Shown here in pieces: positions 53,655 to 64,000 of a DNA stretch of 64,000 bases. The translations under genes were made by a program, and so were the position numbers. Origin of the DNA: Cladopsammia gracilis (Eukaryota; Cnidaria; Anthozoa; Scleractinia; Dendrophylliidae); contig JAJGOT010000049.1 in NCBI GenBank assembly GCA_022457155.1, positions 1,275,001 to 1,339,000 of the forward strand. Direction: 5' to 3'. The notes beneath the pieces are model-generated. The model saw nothing but the letters and a program-made list of their open reading frames with translations. It made no database searches and was not told the origin of the DNA. The stretch's first letter is position 1. Each line of letters starts with the position of its first letter.

Positions 53655-54580
53655 CTAATCGGCTAAAAGTTTTCGTTTGGTACAGTTACGTACGGTATAC
53701 GTTTCGTCTGGTGAAAGATCTCCAAACTCCTTGTCGTGAATTGAAGCTCGAAACATCCACACTGAGTTATGTTGTTTATAGTTTGCGGCGATAAAATAAC
53801 GTGAAATTATTATCTGGTTCTTCTCATGGTCGACTGCGTGTTGTTTAGAGTTGACTTTTCTCTTGTCGCATCCAAATAACCACGCGAAAAGATAATTACT
53901 TGACATGTAAATCAATTGACTGAAAAACGCTTTTGTTTTGCGGCGCGATCAATTAAAGGTTATTGACCCTCACGTTTGAGAAAAACCGCCTGCAATTGGG
54001 GCAGGTTTCTCTTTTATGCGCCTGAAATCTACTCCGAGGGTCTCTCCTGCTGTTTAAGGGCAAAAGAAGTTATTAAAAATAACCAATTTCGAGAACAGTT
54101 CATTTGCGGGATTACGTCTCTTAGCAATGGAATCCGATTTTGCCAGACCAAATAACTTTCTAGTTCCGCGCGACCTGAATTTTTATGAAAGATTCGCAGC
54201 TAATTACCGATAGAAAAATCTGTCACAGTTTTTGGTACTAAAAATGGTGAAAGTCAGCCAAACATGAGTTAGAAAGATGTTTTTACCTCTTTTTACACGT
54301 CTTCGAGTTTAAAAAATCGGATTTTACTAGTAAGTCTTTGCTGAAGTGGACTTCATGATATAAATCAGCTGTGATTTCCCAGACAACAAACGATAAGAAA
54401 GAACATAATCGGGATTAAATGAACAACAGTAACTTATAACGGGCGTGTAGTCAAGGCGGAAATCAACAAAGATAAGGCTCAATGAAAGGACACGAACTCA
54501 ACATCGCACGGAACAGGGCGTAGTTCTGGGGTTTGTGGGATTACATGCGCTTTTCTTGTCATGTTTTAATTTTAAACCTC
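53655..54580. other. Promoter-proximal region of the Ras-like gene, no further gene seen
   Basis: Upstream of exon 1 on the minus strand. The 86-codon frame at 53655-53915 overlaps the probable 5' UTR and has no family signature. No clear TATA box. Confidence 0.35.
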
Positions 54581-54584
54581 TTTA

Positions 54585-54586
<2 letters not shown>

Positions 54587-54612
<26 letters not shown>
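54587..54612. repeat. Poly-C tract
   Basis: Run of C bases. Confidence 0.85.
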
Positions 54613-54615
<3 letters not shown>

Positions 54616-55130
54616 CATCTCGCGTAGGAGGCTCTTTACGTTGACCATTTTACCTTATCAACTCAGTTGATAATAATGTTTCACTCCCCTACTGACCCAA
54701 AACCACCGTTTCTTTAGAAACTAACCGCTCTCTTGACGGGAGCATTGTAGTGGCGGTGAAGACTTCATCCTGACGGGGGAAGGGGGAGTGAAATGGTAGA
54801 GAATGAAACAATTTTACATTTCAGATCAAGGAGGTCAAAAGTCTCAAAAGCTATGCACCGTATGACAAAAAAAAATAGCTAAAACGTTATCGCTTTTGGG
54901 CCAGTACGTGCCAAAAAAATTGTTGCAAGTTGCGCGTAAAATGTTACACGTTACAATTGCTAATGCAACTTGCCTCAAAAAAAAATTGCGTGAGTTCTTG
55001 AAACATGACGCATCTATGCCCCATTGGTTGACTTAAAGAGCGTGGTCAAACAAGCGGCAAGAGCCATGTTATGCGTATTTTTGTTGTGCAACTTGAAGAA
55101 ATTTGTTGCAGAAAGTAGAAAGCGATTCAA

Positions 55131-55220
55131 CTTTTCGTGCAACTTAACAAGACTCATTCTCGACCCCAGAGCTCTTCTCTTTTGCGCATGACCGAGGGAG
55201 AGAAGAGCTCTGGGGAAGCC
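55131..55220. mobile_element. Hairpin element with CCCCAGAGCTCTTCTCT arms
   Basis: CCCCAGAGCTCTTCTCT and AGAGAAGAGCTCTGGGG face each other around TTTGCGCATGACCGAGGG. The flank CATTCTCGACCCCAGAGCTC is shared, inverted, with the copy at 58035-58115. Confidence 0.65.
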
Positions 55221-55924
55221 TGTGTCAGAGTTAGCTGCGATTGGTTTTCGGGTGAAACAATGCAAATGCATCCGATTGGTTCATTTTTGTACGCGCCAAA
55301 ACTGAAACAAACGGCGCAATTTTTCCTGGGCAGACCGGACCAGACGGGCAAGTTTTGGCTCGGCGCAAAAAGTTAGAAAAACAAATATGAACGAATCGAG
55401 CGAAACCTCGAAAAAGCCGTGCAAGTTGCGAATGTTAAAATCTGTCGCTGTAATTCACGTCTTCTAAACTATTATGATCGAAGAGATCTTTTCGGGAACA
55501 CATCGGAAAGAGAAAATCTTCTGCAAGCGCTAAACGAAATCGGGAAGATCGAAGTATCAAGACGGAAGACGTCCTTCCAACCGCGACCAAGATACGAATT
55601 AAATACTTCAGAAAAATAACTGGACTGGCAAAGGGCATATGTGATTCCAAAAACCTTTGTTCTAAATCAAGGGAAAATCGTGACGTCGCACTGTTGTATC
55701 GGTGTTAATCAGTCCCCTAGCCAATGTTAACTGCGTTTATAATTTTTGCTAAAGTGTTCTATGACTATTTATAGTATGTCGGCAATAGATCGTCAACCTT
55801 TGTCATCAAGAAAACTGCAAACGAGGTTGGCTAACGGTTACTAGAGGACGCCGAAGACCAATAGCAAGAGCCCCAAAATGACGAAGAAGAAAGAAGAGGA
55901 CGACTGTCTTGTGACTCCCACCCC

Positions 55925-57160
55925 TGCTAAAAGAGAATGCGATTTTCACTTATTGCCTATCAGCTCATTTACATAAACATAGCTTTTTGGATCTGAAACA
56001 GTGAGAATTCAAGGAAATCCTTGAAAACTTCCAGAAGGCAGACTGAGTATGTGCACATGCAGGAAACCACAGGAGAAGTTTGTGTGTGTCACCTTTGAGA
56101 CTTTAGATGTGAAAACACAATGACATTTAATAGTCAGACCTTTATACGGATTGGGACACACAGATTTTTAGACCTCATTAGCCAGGAATTAAAACAAACG
56201 ACTTGAAATCTTGCATGGAACACTTTGAGTGTGTATTGATATGGGAAAATGAAAGAAGAGGTTGTATCTGTTGCTTTTCGCAATTCAGGGCTGAAAAGAG
56301 AAAGACAATTTGACCTATTGCTTGTTAGCTCATTTGCATATAAACATAGCTTTTTGGACCTGAAAAAATGTAAATTCAAGGAAATCACTTAAAAACTTCA
56401 AGACAGTAGCCTGAGCATGTGCACATGTAGGAAACCACAGGGAAAGTTTGGGTGTGTTACCTTTGAGACTTAAAGATGTGAAAACACAATGACATTTTTA
56501 GTCAGACCTTTATACGGGTTGGGGTCAATACACAGACCTTTTTGGACCTCATAAGCCAGGAATTAAAGCAAATAACTTGAAATCTTGCATGGAACACTCT
56601 GGATATGTCTAGTTAATGAAAATGAAAGGGGATGTCTGTATCTGTTGCCAATCGCAATTTTGGTCTGAAAAGAGAATGACAATTTGACCTATTGCTTGTT
56701 AGCTCATTTGCATAAACATAGCTTTTTGGACCTGAAAAAGTGCAAATTCAAGGAAATCACTTGAAAACTTCCAGAAAGCAGACTTATGTGCACATGTAGG
56801 AAACCACAGGGGAAGTTTGTGTGTGTCATCTTTGTGACTTTAGATGTGAAAACACAATGACATTTTTAGTCAGACCTTTTAAAACGGTTTGGGATCGACA
56901 CACAGACCTTTTTGGACCTCATAAGCCAGGAATTAAAGCAAAGGACTTGAAATCTTGCACAGAACACTCTGAGTATGTCTAGATGATGGAAACGAAAGGG
57001 CAAGTCTGTTCGGAATTCTGGGCTTAAAAGAGAATGACGTTTTGATGTCTTCCTTCTTGGCCAATTTGCATAAATATAGATTTTTGGACCTGAAACACTA
57101 GGAATTCAACAATTTATCACTTGAAATCTTGCAGACAACACTATATGTGCAGGTAATCAA
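55925..57160. repeat. Satellite-like tandem repeat, about 365-bp unit, 3.3 copies
   Basis: AGCTCATTT...AAACATAGCTTTTTGGA begins at 55962, 56327 and 56701, with a diverged unit at 57059 (spacings 365, 374, 358). Shared blocks include GGAAACCACAGG, GTGAAAACACAATGACATTT and CTTGAAATCTTGCA. No conserved frame. Confidence 0.85.
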
Positions 57161-57164
57161 TCAA

Positions 57165-58030
57165 TCGATCAATCAGTCCCTATTTGCCTTGTTTCAATAC
57201 AAATTACAAGAGTTACATAACAGATACTTTACATGAAAAGGATATATATATATAAAACTGCATGGGGATTTTGTATCATGATTTTTTATGGATGTTTTGT
57301 CCATTTCAATTTTATTATATAATGTATAGTTATTATTTCTTTGAGGAGAATATGAATTTTAATCTTAGATTTTTTATGTCATTCTATATTACTGAGTATT
57401 TAATACAACTGGTATGTAATTAGGGTTTGTGTATGTCTGAGGATAAGATAAGATAATTTATATAACGTCGGTAAACGTGAGGATGACCTTGTATTATAAT
57501 TATGGACTTCTTTTGGTAAGTCGAAAAAAAATCATTAAAAAAATAGTGGTAACATATTATTGAAGGAACGAAACATAAACAGTGCAATGGCCTCATTGTT
57601 TTTATATGTCATCTAGAGGTAAATTATATTGACCACTCGTTAAAAAGTGGAAGCGAAACCATAAGTCTGTGTCGGTCACCGTTCTGAATTGAGGTCTGAA
57701 TTGAAGAGGGTGGAAAATTAACCGCATTTCGACGTCCGGCTGAGTTGCCAACTCTGGCTTACTCGTAACACAGGAGGTCCGTTTCAGTCAATACATCACT
57801 AGCTGATAAAAGATTAAGGACTTGCCAAATCCTGTTGGTAAAACACCTAAAACATCCTTTTTTACAGACCACGGCTTCAATAATTGCTTTCTGTTCATTT
57901 TTTGGAAAGAAAATCGTAGTCTTTCCTAGCTTTTGTTCATGCAAATTCCAAGGCTCCCGCCATTTTGTTTTTGGACTGCTGGGCATGCGCCCTGTAGACC
58001 ATATAGCCAGATTTTGGCTACGCGTGCGCG
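57165..58030. other. No gene recognised
   Basis: AT-rich; short (AATC) and (TA) runs at 57170-57250. No supported exon. Confidence 0.4.
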
Positions 58031-58034
58031 GGGT

Positions 58035-58115
58035 TTCCCAGAGCTCTTCGGTCGCGCGGCCCCCCCAAAAAAAAAGACCGTGAGCTCTGGGGTCGAGAAT
58101 GAACAAGACTGGGCC
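58035..58115. mobile_element. Hairpin element, CCCAGAGCTCTT family
   Basis: CCCAGAGCTCTTCGGTC and GACCGTGAGCTCTGGGG arms around a C/A-rich loop. The right flank GGTCGAGAATGAACAAGACT is the complement of the 55.13-kb flank. Confidence 0.6.
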
Positions 58116-58119
58116 CGCG

Positions 58120-59485
58120 GAGCAGATTTTAAAGTGAGGGGGCTATAAAAGCGAACGCGAAAGCGTGAGCCACCTAGGCGAGTTGAATGTCAGTCGTCTA
58201 AAATAGGCTGAAAATGCATCAAAAATTGGTAATCGTATGTCAAATGCACATTGCATTTAATGGATAAATCATCTATAACACTTCCATTTCAAGATCAGTT
58301 AATAACCCAACATGTTCGGCATCGCAAGCTCACGGAACGTAACGGACAGAAGCTTTTTCAACACCTCCTAATTTTACAGACCTGAACCTTTTCTAAGCAT
58401 TATAACTAGGAGTAATCAGGGATTAAAGAAGTGCGTTCGAAATTGCTATTATGGAAACTTAAATTGCCATTAAAAAAGTGTCTTTCAGGTCGGTGTGTGG
58501 GGGAGGATTTAATAATTGCAGTATTGTGAGGTGTACCTGTGAGGTGTACCTGTACGATTAGACAAATTTCAAATTTACTAACGTTTTAACGAAGTAACAA
58601 TGTGAATCTCTGTGCTTGAAATGTCTACATTGTTTGTTTTCATTGGTTTCTGATAAACTTTCTCTTTATGTATCTCAGTTTGTTTTTACTTTGACCATTT
58701 CTCTCAGTCACTGTTGAACGGCATAGTGCAACTCACTGATATATCCAATAGAAATTGTGTTCCGTCCTTCCTGATCAGCAACAGGAGTTAGGAATGTACC
58801 TTCAAGTGAATCTATATTCGCTTTAGATTCTGTGATATGAATGACACAGTTTAATACGTATATGCATTAGCCACAGCTTGCATAATGATATCATCACACC
58901 ATGTGCCTTGTTTTGACACTGATTTGTCGAATATAGTTTTTCCAGTGATCATCAGAAATACTTTCAATATATAATTCTGGGTAATCCTGTAAATGGCTAA
59001 TTCCAACCATACATTTTCAAGGTGCAAACATGAGTCCTATACAGTTGGTGTAAAACTGGCCACCGAGCACAATTACTCGGTTCATTTGGTTTCTATTTGT
59101 GACGGTTATGGGTCGAGTACAATGACTCTGTTAAGTTCCCGTTTTGTTCAGAAAAGTCAACATCAATTCAAAGCAGCTGGACGACAGCAAAGGTGCTCGA
59201 TTTGTCGTCGCTCGGATGCCGACATCGGGCTTTCCATATACTTTTGAGGTAGTAAACACTTCCCCGATAAGGCTTTGACAATTAGCAACGATGAACTTTT
59301 GAAGAACAGCGCATTAAAGTTTGAAAAAATGAATTGAACTTGCCATTCCACGCAAAGAACAGTCCGCTCGGTAACTCGTAGAGAGCCCGCGACAATCTTG
59401 GAAAGATTTTCAGCTGAAAATATTTGCGCGCGCAGAGCCTTTTGATTATTCAAAATGGCGCAGATTTTGCACATCGCCCACCCAA
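58120..59485. other. No gene recognised
   Basis: Short frames only on both strands; no repeat boundary identified. Confidence 0.4.
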
Positions 59486-59487
59486 AA

Positions 59488-59963
59488 GGTTAACACTCGT
59501 TAACATCTCTCAAACGGACCTTGGACACCTTATGAGGTTTTACACAACGTAGTATTTTTTTATCGTTATACCGTAGTACTGACGTACACGAGAACAGAAC
59601 CCCATTTTATTGGGCAGAGAACTGAGAGAACAGAATCTATCCGGCTAAGCAAAGAGTAGCGTTTTGGGGTTTAGCATTGATCTACAGTGTTCAGGGTTAA
59701 GCACTGATTTGAAAACGGTTAGCTTTCATTTATTGTTATGGGTAACTCTATAAATATGTTAAAAATTACATCTCCCGGCAGCTAATCCACGTTGGTATAG
59801 TGGATAAGGATATTAGTTATGAAGCAAACGACTCGGGTTCGAGGCATGCACTTTACTGATCTTTTTTTTTTTAATTTTACTGCAAGTGTGAAATAGGTTT
59901 TACTTCATGTAACTTAAAGTGAAAAGGAAAGGTCCATTTGAGAGATGTCAACGAGTGTTAACC
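59488..59963. mobile_element. 476-bp inverted-repeat element carrying a tRNA-like sequence
   Basis: GGTTAACACTCGTTAACATC at 59488-59522 is mirrored at 59929-59963 over 35 bases with few mismatches. The flanks ACCCAAAA and CACCAAAA are similar but not a clean duplication. Confidence 0.6.
59787..59872 (+). ncRNA. tRNA-like remnant with Pol III signals
   Basis: TGGTATAGTGGATAAGG resembles an A box and GGTTCGAGGCA an internal B box (GGTTCGANNC) at tRNA-like spacing. A T run at 59861-59872 could terminate Pol III. Acceptor and T-stem pairing is poor, so it is not a functional tRNA; a SINE head or decayed tRNA-Arg-like gene is possible. Confidence 0.4.
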
Positions 59964-60121
59964 CACCAAAAAAATCTCGATTCTTCACGCCGGCGAAATC
60001 ACGTGATAGGTGACCACAGGAACCCCAAGATTAGGACTGCGTTCTCCTATCGTCAAACGCAACGAACAGAGAAACAGAATACCCGTTTCCAGTTGACCAA
60101 AAAATGCTCGGTCTGAATTGG

Positions 60122-60122
<1 letters not shown>

Positions 60123-60157
<35 letters not shown>

Positions 60158-60158
60158 T
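60123..60158. repeat. (AAT)n microsatellite
   Basis: About eleven AAT units. Confidence 0.9.
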
Positions 60159-60458
60159 AAACGTAAAAGTATACTTTATTAACAAATTTCTTAAAAATCG
60201 ATTAAGCCTTAACATCAATCTTATGTACACTTGCAGGAAAAAGCTATAAAGTTCATTCATATAAATTTTCATTTCATAACGCTTGACAAGTTGAAGCAAA
60301 TAGATATTCAAAAATATATAATTTAAAAAACTAATGTAGTAAAACAAATACAAAATATTAACTATACGTAATTAAAATATATTTATATACATATCGATTG
60401 AAAAACGTACTCAATTCTTTTCACAAGGTCAAAAATTAATAATTTAAAAATAAATGAA

Positions 60459-60747
60459 CTAATTAATAGCTCCTTCGGCAGTCTCTATATCTATATCTAC
60501 AGTTCTAAAGTCCCAAGATGCTCTCTTTGCAGTCCGTGACCCTCTCAGACAAATCAGTGCAGATCTTGATAGTGCAAAAGATATTCTTGCACGGATCCAT
60601 GAAATTGTTTTCGCATAATCTTCTCCCTTCTTTATCGCGATCATCTCAGCTAGGCGACTGTGATACATCAAGCATTCCTTACCCATTCCACCGGTTGTCG
60701 TAAATACGAGAGGTGTCCCGTGTTCGACGTCGAGGACTCTACTAGGT
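60459..60747 (-). pseudogene. C-terminal fragment of a retrotransposon ORF (LINE-like)
   Basis: Frame [60 protein letters not shown] and [14 protein letters not shown] recognise this as the tail that follows RT in many cnidarian non-LTR retrotransposon proteins (TPLVF..GGMG...LRGSR). The poly-Leu N-terminus of the open frame is translated (AAT)n and not part of it. RT itself is missing. Confidence 0.6.
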
Positions 60748-60748
60748 A

Positions 60749-60793
60749 ATAATAATAATAATAGTAATAATAATAATAACAATAATAATAATT
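60749..60793. repeat. (AAT)n microsatellite at the break of the LINE-like fragment
   Basis: Imperfect AAT units with AGT and AAC variants. Confidence 0.9.
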
Positions 60794-61284
60794 GTTTACA
60801 TCTGCGCATTTAAAAACTGACGCAATGTGCGTAAAATTTCATAAAAAAAGAAGACTATCAAGAACTGAGCATATAAAATCGGTAAATCATAACTAAAAAA
60901 CTTACTTAAATAAAAACGTTTTAAGTTCTGCTTTAAAAGATGATAAAGAAGTAGCTCTATTCTCAGTACCGACAATAAAGTAGGACACGTGTCGAACGCC
61001 GAAAGCGACCGAACTCTCCTTCCTTTCAGTTATATTATACAAGGTAAGATAAATGGACTTAACATCGTTCAAATAGCGTAGAAACACTGAAAAAAGATAG
61101 AATACAACACCAATAAATGTTTCAACGATTTTATTCAGCAATTTTGATTTTATATATTGCTTAAAACGTTGAATTTGAAATTCCATACAATGTCTTACAT
61201 TTTCAAATATCATTAATATGCAAACATTACGCTTGGGTTTCCTGTGGAATATCTACTTGGTTTGCACTAAACAAGTGATCACTC

Positions 61285-62506
61285 AATCTCACTAAAACCC
61301 ACTTTATACTTTTTAAATCGTTGAAGAAAAAAAATAGGAAATAAATTAACTCTTAAGATTAAGGACCAAACTATTTCACAAGTCGAGCACACTAAATTCC
61401 TTAGCGTAATAATAGATGAAAATTTAACACAAAAGTGGCCGTACCACTCACGCACATATTCTTAACATAGTTGCAAACAAAATATCAAAACTAACAGGAG
61501 TATTTTGCAAAGCAAGGCATTTTGTAACAAGACCATTACTAAAATCAATCTACTATGCTTTAATTTATCCTTATATATTTTATGGAAATGTTGTGTGGGC
61601 TAACACCTACCAGACCATTTAGACAAGATATATAAACTGCAAAAGAAAATTGTAAGGATAATCTCATTCAAAGAATATAACCAAAAACCGTTATTTAAAG
61701 AATTAAATATACTAAATGTGTATGAAGTAAACTACTTTGTAATTGCAAATGTAATAAACCAATACAGTAAAAACCCGCGTGTAAGAACCTACATTTTTTG
61801 AAGTCTGGCAAAATAGGTTCTTGTATTTTGGGGTAGGTATTGGCAATTTAGGCTTAGTAGGTTCTTAATTAGGTTCTTAATTTCTATGAAGGAGATTACC
61901 AGAAAAATAAATAAACTGGATTGGTCCTTAAATATACAGTATTTATTCACAACTGTATTATGATAGATAAGCCTTACAAAACTGATTACGAATGTATATG
62001 TAGTCTTATCCCTACAACAAGAGTTGTATAATAAAAAATAAAATATTTTCTTGTAATATAAATTTGCAATCTCAAAGTCAAACTTCTTGGTTAAAATGTT
62101 TATCATAATTTAACTGTTACCCACATATAAGAACCTGCTTGATCTTGCTTGGCTAAACAGGTTCTTATATTTTTGTGTACTAAAATGGCAAATTTCTGCC
62201 AGCAGTTTCTTAAACAACTAGGTTCTTACATGCGGGTTTTTCTGTATTCTAAAAATCAGTAACCACCGGTGATAATGTCAATGTTTAAAACTAATGAAGA
62301 AATACACAGCTACAACACACGGTCAAGTAAAAAAACTACATAAACCAAAGAGCAAAACAAATATGAAAAAATTCGCGATATGCAATAAGGGAGTAGATAT
62401 TTTCAATAGTTTACCATGTGTTTTAAAAGGAAATCAATGCAACTTTAAAGTGTATACGACAGTGATTTTTTTTTATTTGCTTGATCGAATCTACATGATG
62501 TTCTGA
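61285..62506 (+). pseudogene. LINE reverse transcriptase C-terminal end, split by a MITE
   Basis: With frameshifts, 61285-61762 reads KIKDQTISQVEHTKFLSVII, DENLT, then SIYYALIYPYIFYGNVVWAN-like and LDKIYKLQKKIVRIISFKEY, typical of the RT thumb and post-RT region of jockey/CR1-like LINEs. After the MITE at 61765-62244 it continues (62247-62506) ATTHGQVKKLHKPKSKTN and KFAICNKGVDIFNSLPC, the usual LINE tail. Removing the MITE and one TA restores the frame across the site. Several internal stops; 5'-truncated. Confidence 0.7.
61765..62244. mobile_element. TA-flanked MITE (480 bp), Tc1/mariner-like
   Basis: CAGTAAAAACCCGCGTGTAA is mirrored by TTACATGCGGGTTTTTCTG, with TA on both sides (61763-61764 and 62245-62246). 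Internal GGTTCTTA motifs recur. TA duplication and CAG ends fit the Tc1/mariner group. Confidence 0.75.
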
Positions 62507-62981
62507 TAAGAAAATGGGAAAAAAAATTCGATATCGATTTTCCTTCTCCGCGTTTTGGCCGTCTAAAAACGTGACATTTCACTTCCGGTGTGTTACAAAA
62601 CCGCGCAAGAAGAAAGGCTGGAAATAGTCCGCTGTGACGTCAATACAGCAATGACAGTGTCGCGATTTCTCAGTTCCTCCGTTTTTGGTGCGTGTTGCTA
62701 CAACCATAGACTACACACCTTAATAGAACCATGTTTCTTCCTCAGGGCGCATCAAAAAATGCGAGGAACTGAGAAACTCTTGTATTGACGTCACAGCGGA
62801 CTAATTTCCAGTCTTTCTTCATACGCGGTTTTGTAACACACCGGAAGTGAAATTTCACGTTTTTTGACGGCTACAACGCAGAGAAGAATAATCGATATCG
62901 AAACTTTTTTTCCATTTTCTTATCAGAACGTCATGTAGATTCGATCAAGCAAATAAAAAATCACTGTCAAATACACTTTAA
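62445..62981. repeat. Large palindrome (about 200-bp arms) that includes a LINE tail
   Basis: 62445-62655 and 62785-62981 are inverted copies with scattered differences: blocks TTGCTTGATCGAATCTACAT, GATAAGAAAATGG, CACTTCCGGTGTGTTACAAA and ATTGACGTCACAGCGGACTA. The loop is about 130 bp. The left arm starts inside the LINE tail. Confidence 0.8.
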
Positions 62982-62984
62982 GCA

Positions 62985-63280
62985 GAAATTGAAAAAGTTT
63001 ATTCTTACAAGTCATTATTCCCGAGTATTAGGATTACTTACTCTTATACTAGTATTCTTATTATTAGCATTATTTTATATATGAATCTAGCACTTGTATA
63101 GCCTTTCAATTAATTAATTAGTAATTTAAGTCATCAAGTAGTATTGAAATACTAATGAAGGGGGTCTCCTAGATAAGCCTAATAAGGCTTCTGAGGCTTC
63201 CAGCTCAATGTCGTGACTTTTTTGTTATGAAATAAAATGTGTAAACTCAACTGATTTCTGGGCAAATAAAATAAATAACA
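62985..63280. other. No gene recognised
   Basis: AT-rich, short frames only. Confidence 0.4.
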
Positions 63281-63557
63281 GGCAGTTGATATCCACGCAA
63301 GAGCACCCCAGGTTGCTAGTGGACGAACTTGGTGTCCGCCTATTAATTATTAACTACAAATTCTATTTTTAAAACTTCACTAAATCTTCAATATTTCTTA
63401 TTTCTCTTAATTTTACTAATCCTTTGAGAAAAACTATTTCCTCCCAAACATACCCAAAAATCACCCAAAAATTTACAAACACCCCATAACAAACGTGAAC
63501 GAGATATTTCCATTAAAGCCATGTCAAGTGGCGGAAAAATGTTTATCCCCGCCTTAA
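63281..63557. repeat. Shortened relative of the element at 41729-42558
   Basis: Starts with CAGTTGATATCCACGCAAGA, shares CTTGGTGTCCGCCTATTAAT, TTTCCTCCCAAACATACCC and GAGATATTTCCATTAAAGCC, and ends CCCCGCCTTAA. Internal parts of the longer copy are missing. Confidence 0.7.
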
Positions 63558-63594
63558 TTACACCAAACATCACCAATTAAGATTGGATTCAACA

Positions 63595-63875
63595 AAAGCT
63601 CCCTAAATCAGCTTATTAGCATCTATAATGCAAAAATAACTTTCAACTGGTTGAATTTTGTTTATTTTCACGGCTTATCTGAAATAGTGTGACGAATTGC
63701 GTGACACATTTAAAACCTTTACAAACCGGAAGCAAAACATTGTTAAAAACCTATGACCTTTTGCGAAGGATTGTAAAACGGGTATCTACATACCATGTTC
63801 AGTAAAAACAGCTTTCTAGGATGTATAGCTAATATAGATGTTTGTTTTTTTACGACGTCATATGAAAGCCAAGAA
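63595..63875. repeat. Partial inverted relative of the element at 50707-51262
   Basis: CACGGCTTATCTGAAATAGT, ACAAACCGGAAGCAAAACAT and a terminal ACGACGTCATATGAAAG match the other copy in reverse complement. Confidence 0.65.
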
Positions 63876-64000
63876 TTGTTCGTTTGCACGCACTTTACCT
63901 ATTGATGCCACCAGTTACAAGTTCACTTGTTTCTTTTGCCCATGACGCTTCTTCGGGAAGGCCGGTTCATCTATAGCTCCGGCGGCAATTAACCAAAAGC

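Noticed and set aside
53620..53655. GTG at 53655 as start of the GTPase
   Set aside because: Eukaryotic initiation at the first ATG after the in-frame TAA (53619) is simpler, and RRRGSAP follows directly.
53655..53915. 86-codon minus frame upstream of the GTPase
   Set aside because: No domain, no splice link in phase to exon 1, overlaps the likely 5' UTR.
60748..60809. Poly-Leu N-terminus on the LINE-like frame
   Set aside because: It is the (AAT)n microsatellite translated on the minus strand.

Overview
This window is eukaryotic genomic DNA that is almost entirely transposon-derived, with one clearly supported host gene. The host gene has GT-AG introns and phase-matched exons. The mobile elements are a mixture typical of cnidarians: Penelope-like elements (PLEs) with GIY-YIG domains, DIRS-type tyrosine-recombinase retrotransposons, a compact Gypsy element without env, LINE tails and many small terminal-inverted-repeat (TIR) elements. 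I infer a hexacorallian, most likely a stony coral. That is from family resemblance only, since no database was searched.

Host genes. At 742-1076 (+) lies the last exon of a Ly6/uPAR three-finger protein with a GPI-anchor tail. At 358-554 (-) is a possible first exon of another secreted protein. On the minus strand from 53619 to 39541 I could assemble a complete four-exon Ras-like GTPase of 312 residues, closest in motif to RERG/RASL11/12. All splice sites and phases agree. Its P-loop, NKxD and ETSA motifs are intact, but the G3 motif reads DTAST instead of DTAGQ. Its introns carry a PLE fragment, several TIR elements and a recently inserted 2.15-kb element.

Layout. 3.6-4.7 kb: a TTAA-flanked TIR element. 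5.0-6.5 kb: PLE-1. 6.5-9.5 kb: a foldback element with a captured integrase-like gene fragment, whose right arm is split by a TAA-flanked Harbinger-type element. 9.5-16.4 kb: a decayed DIRS element (DIRS-1) interrupted by PLE-2, which has an inverted truncated copy in front of it, and by a 2-kb insert. 18.2-25.9 kb: a second DIRS element (DIRS-2) interrupted by a nearly intact Gypsy element of 4.4 kb whose two LTRs differ at 2 of 156 positions. 27.3-29.7 kb: hexamer minisatellites and tandem duplications. 30.3-32.4 and 46.8-49.0 kb: two virtually identical copies of a 2.15-kb element with 6-bp target duplications; a relative lies at 33.3-34.7 kb. 37-42.6 kb: a cluster of small palindromic elements. 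45.0-45.7 kb: PLE-3, carrying a hammerhead-ribozyme core. 51.6-53.1 and 55.9-57.2 kb: tandem repeats. 59.5-63.9 kb: a tRNA-like sequence inside an inverted-repeat element, LINE tails and a 540-bp palindrome that includes a LINE end.

The most interesting signals are the hammerhead motif in PLE-3 and its degenerate counterparts in PLE-1 and PLE-2, the altered switch II of the GTPase, the young TIR family with 6-bp duplications, and the foldback element with gene fragments in its arms.
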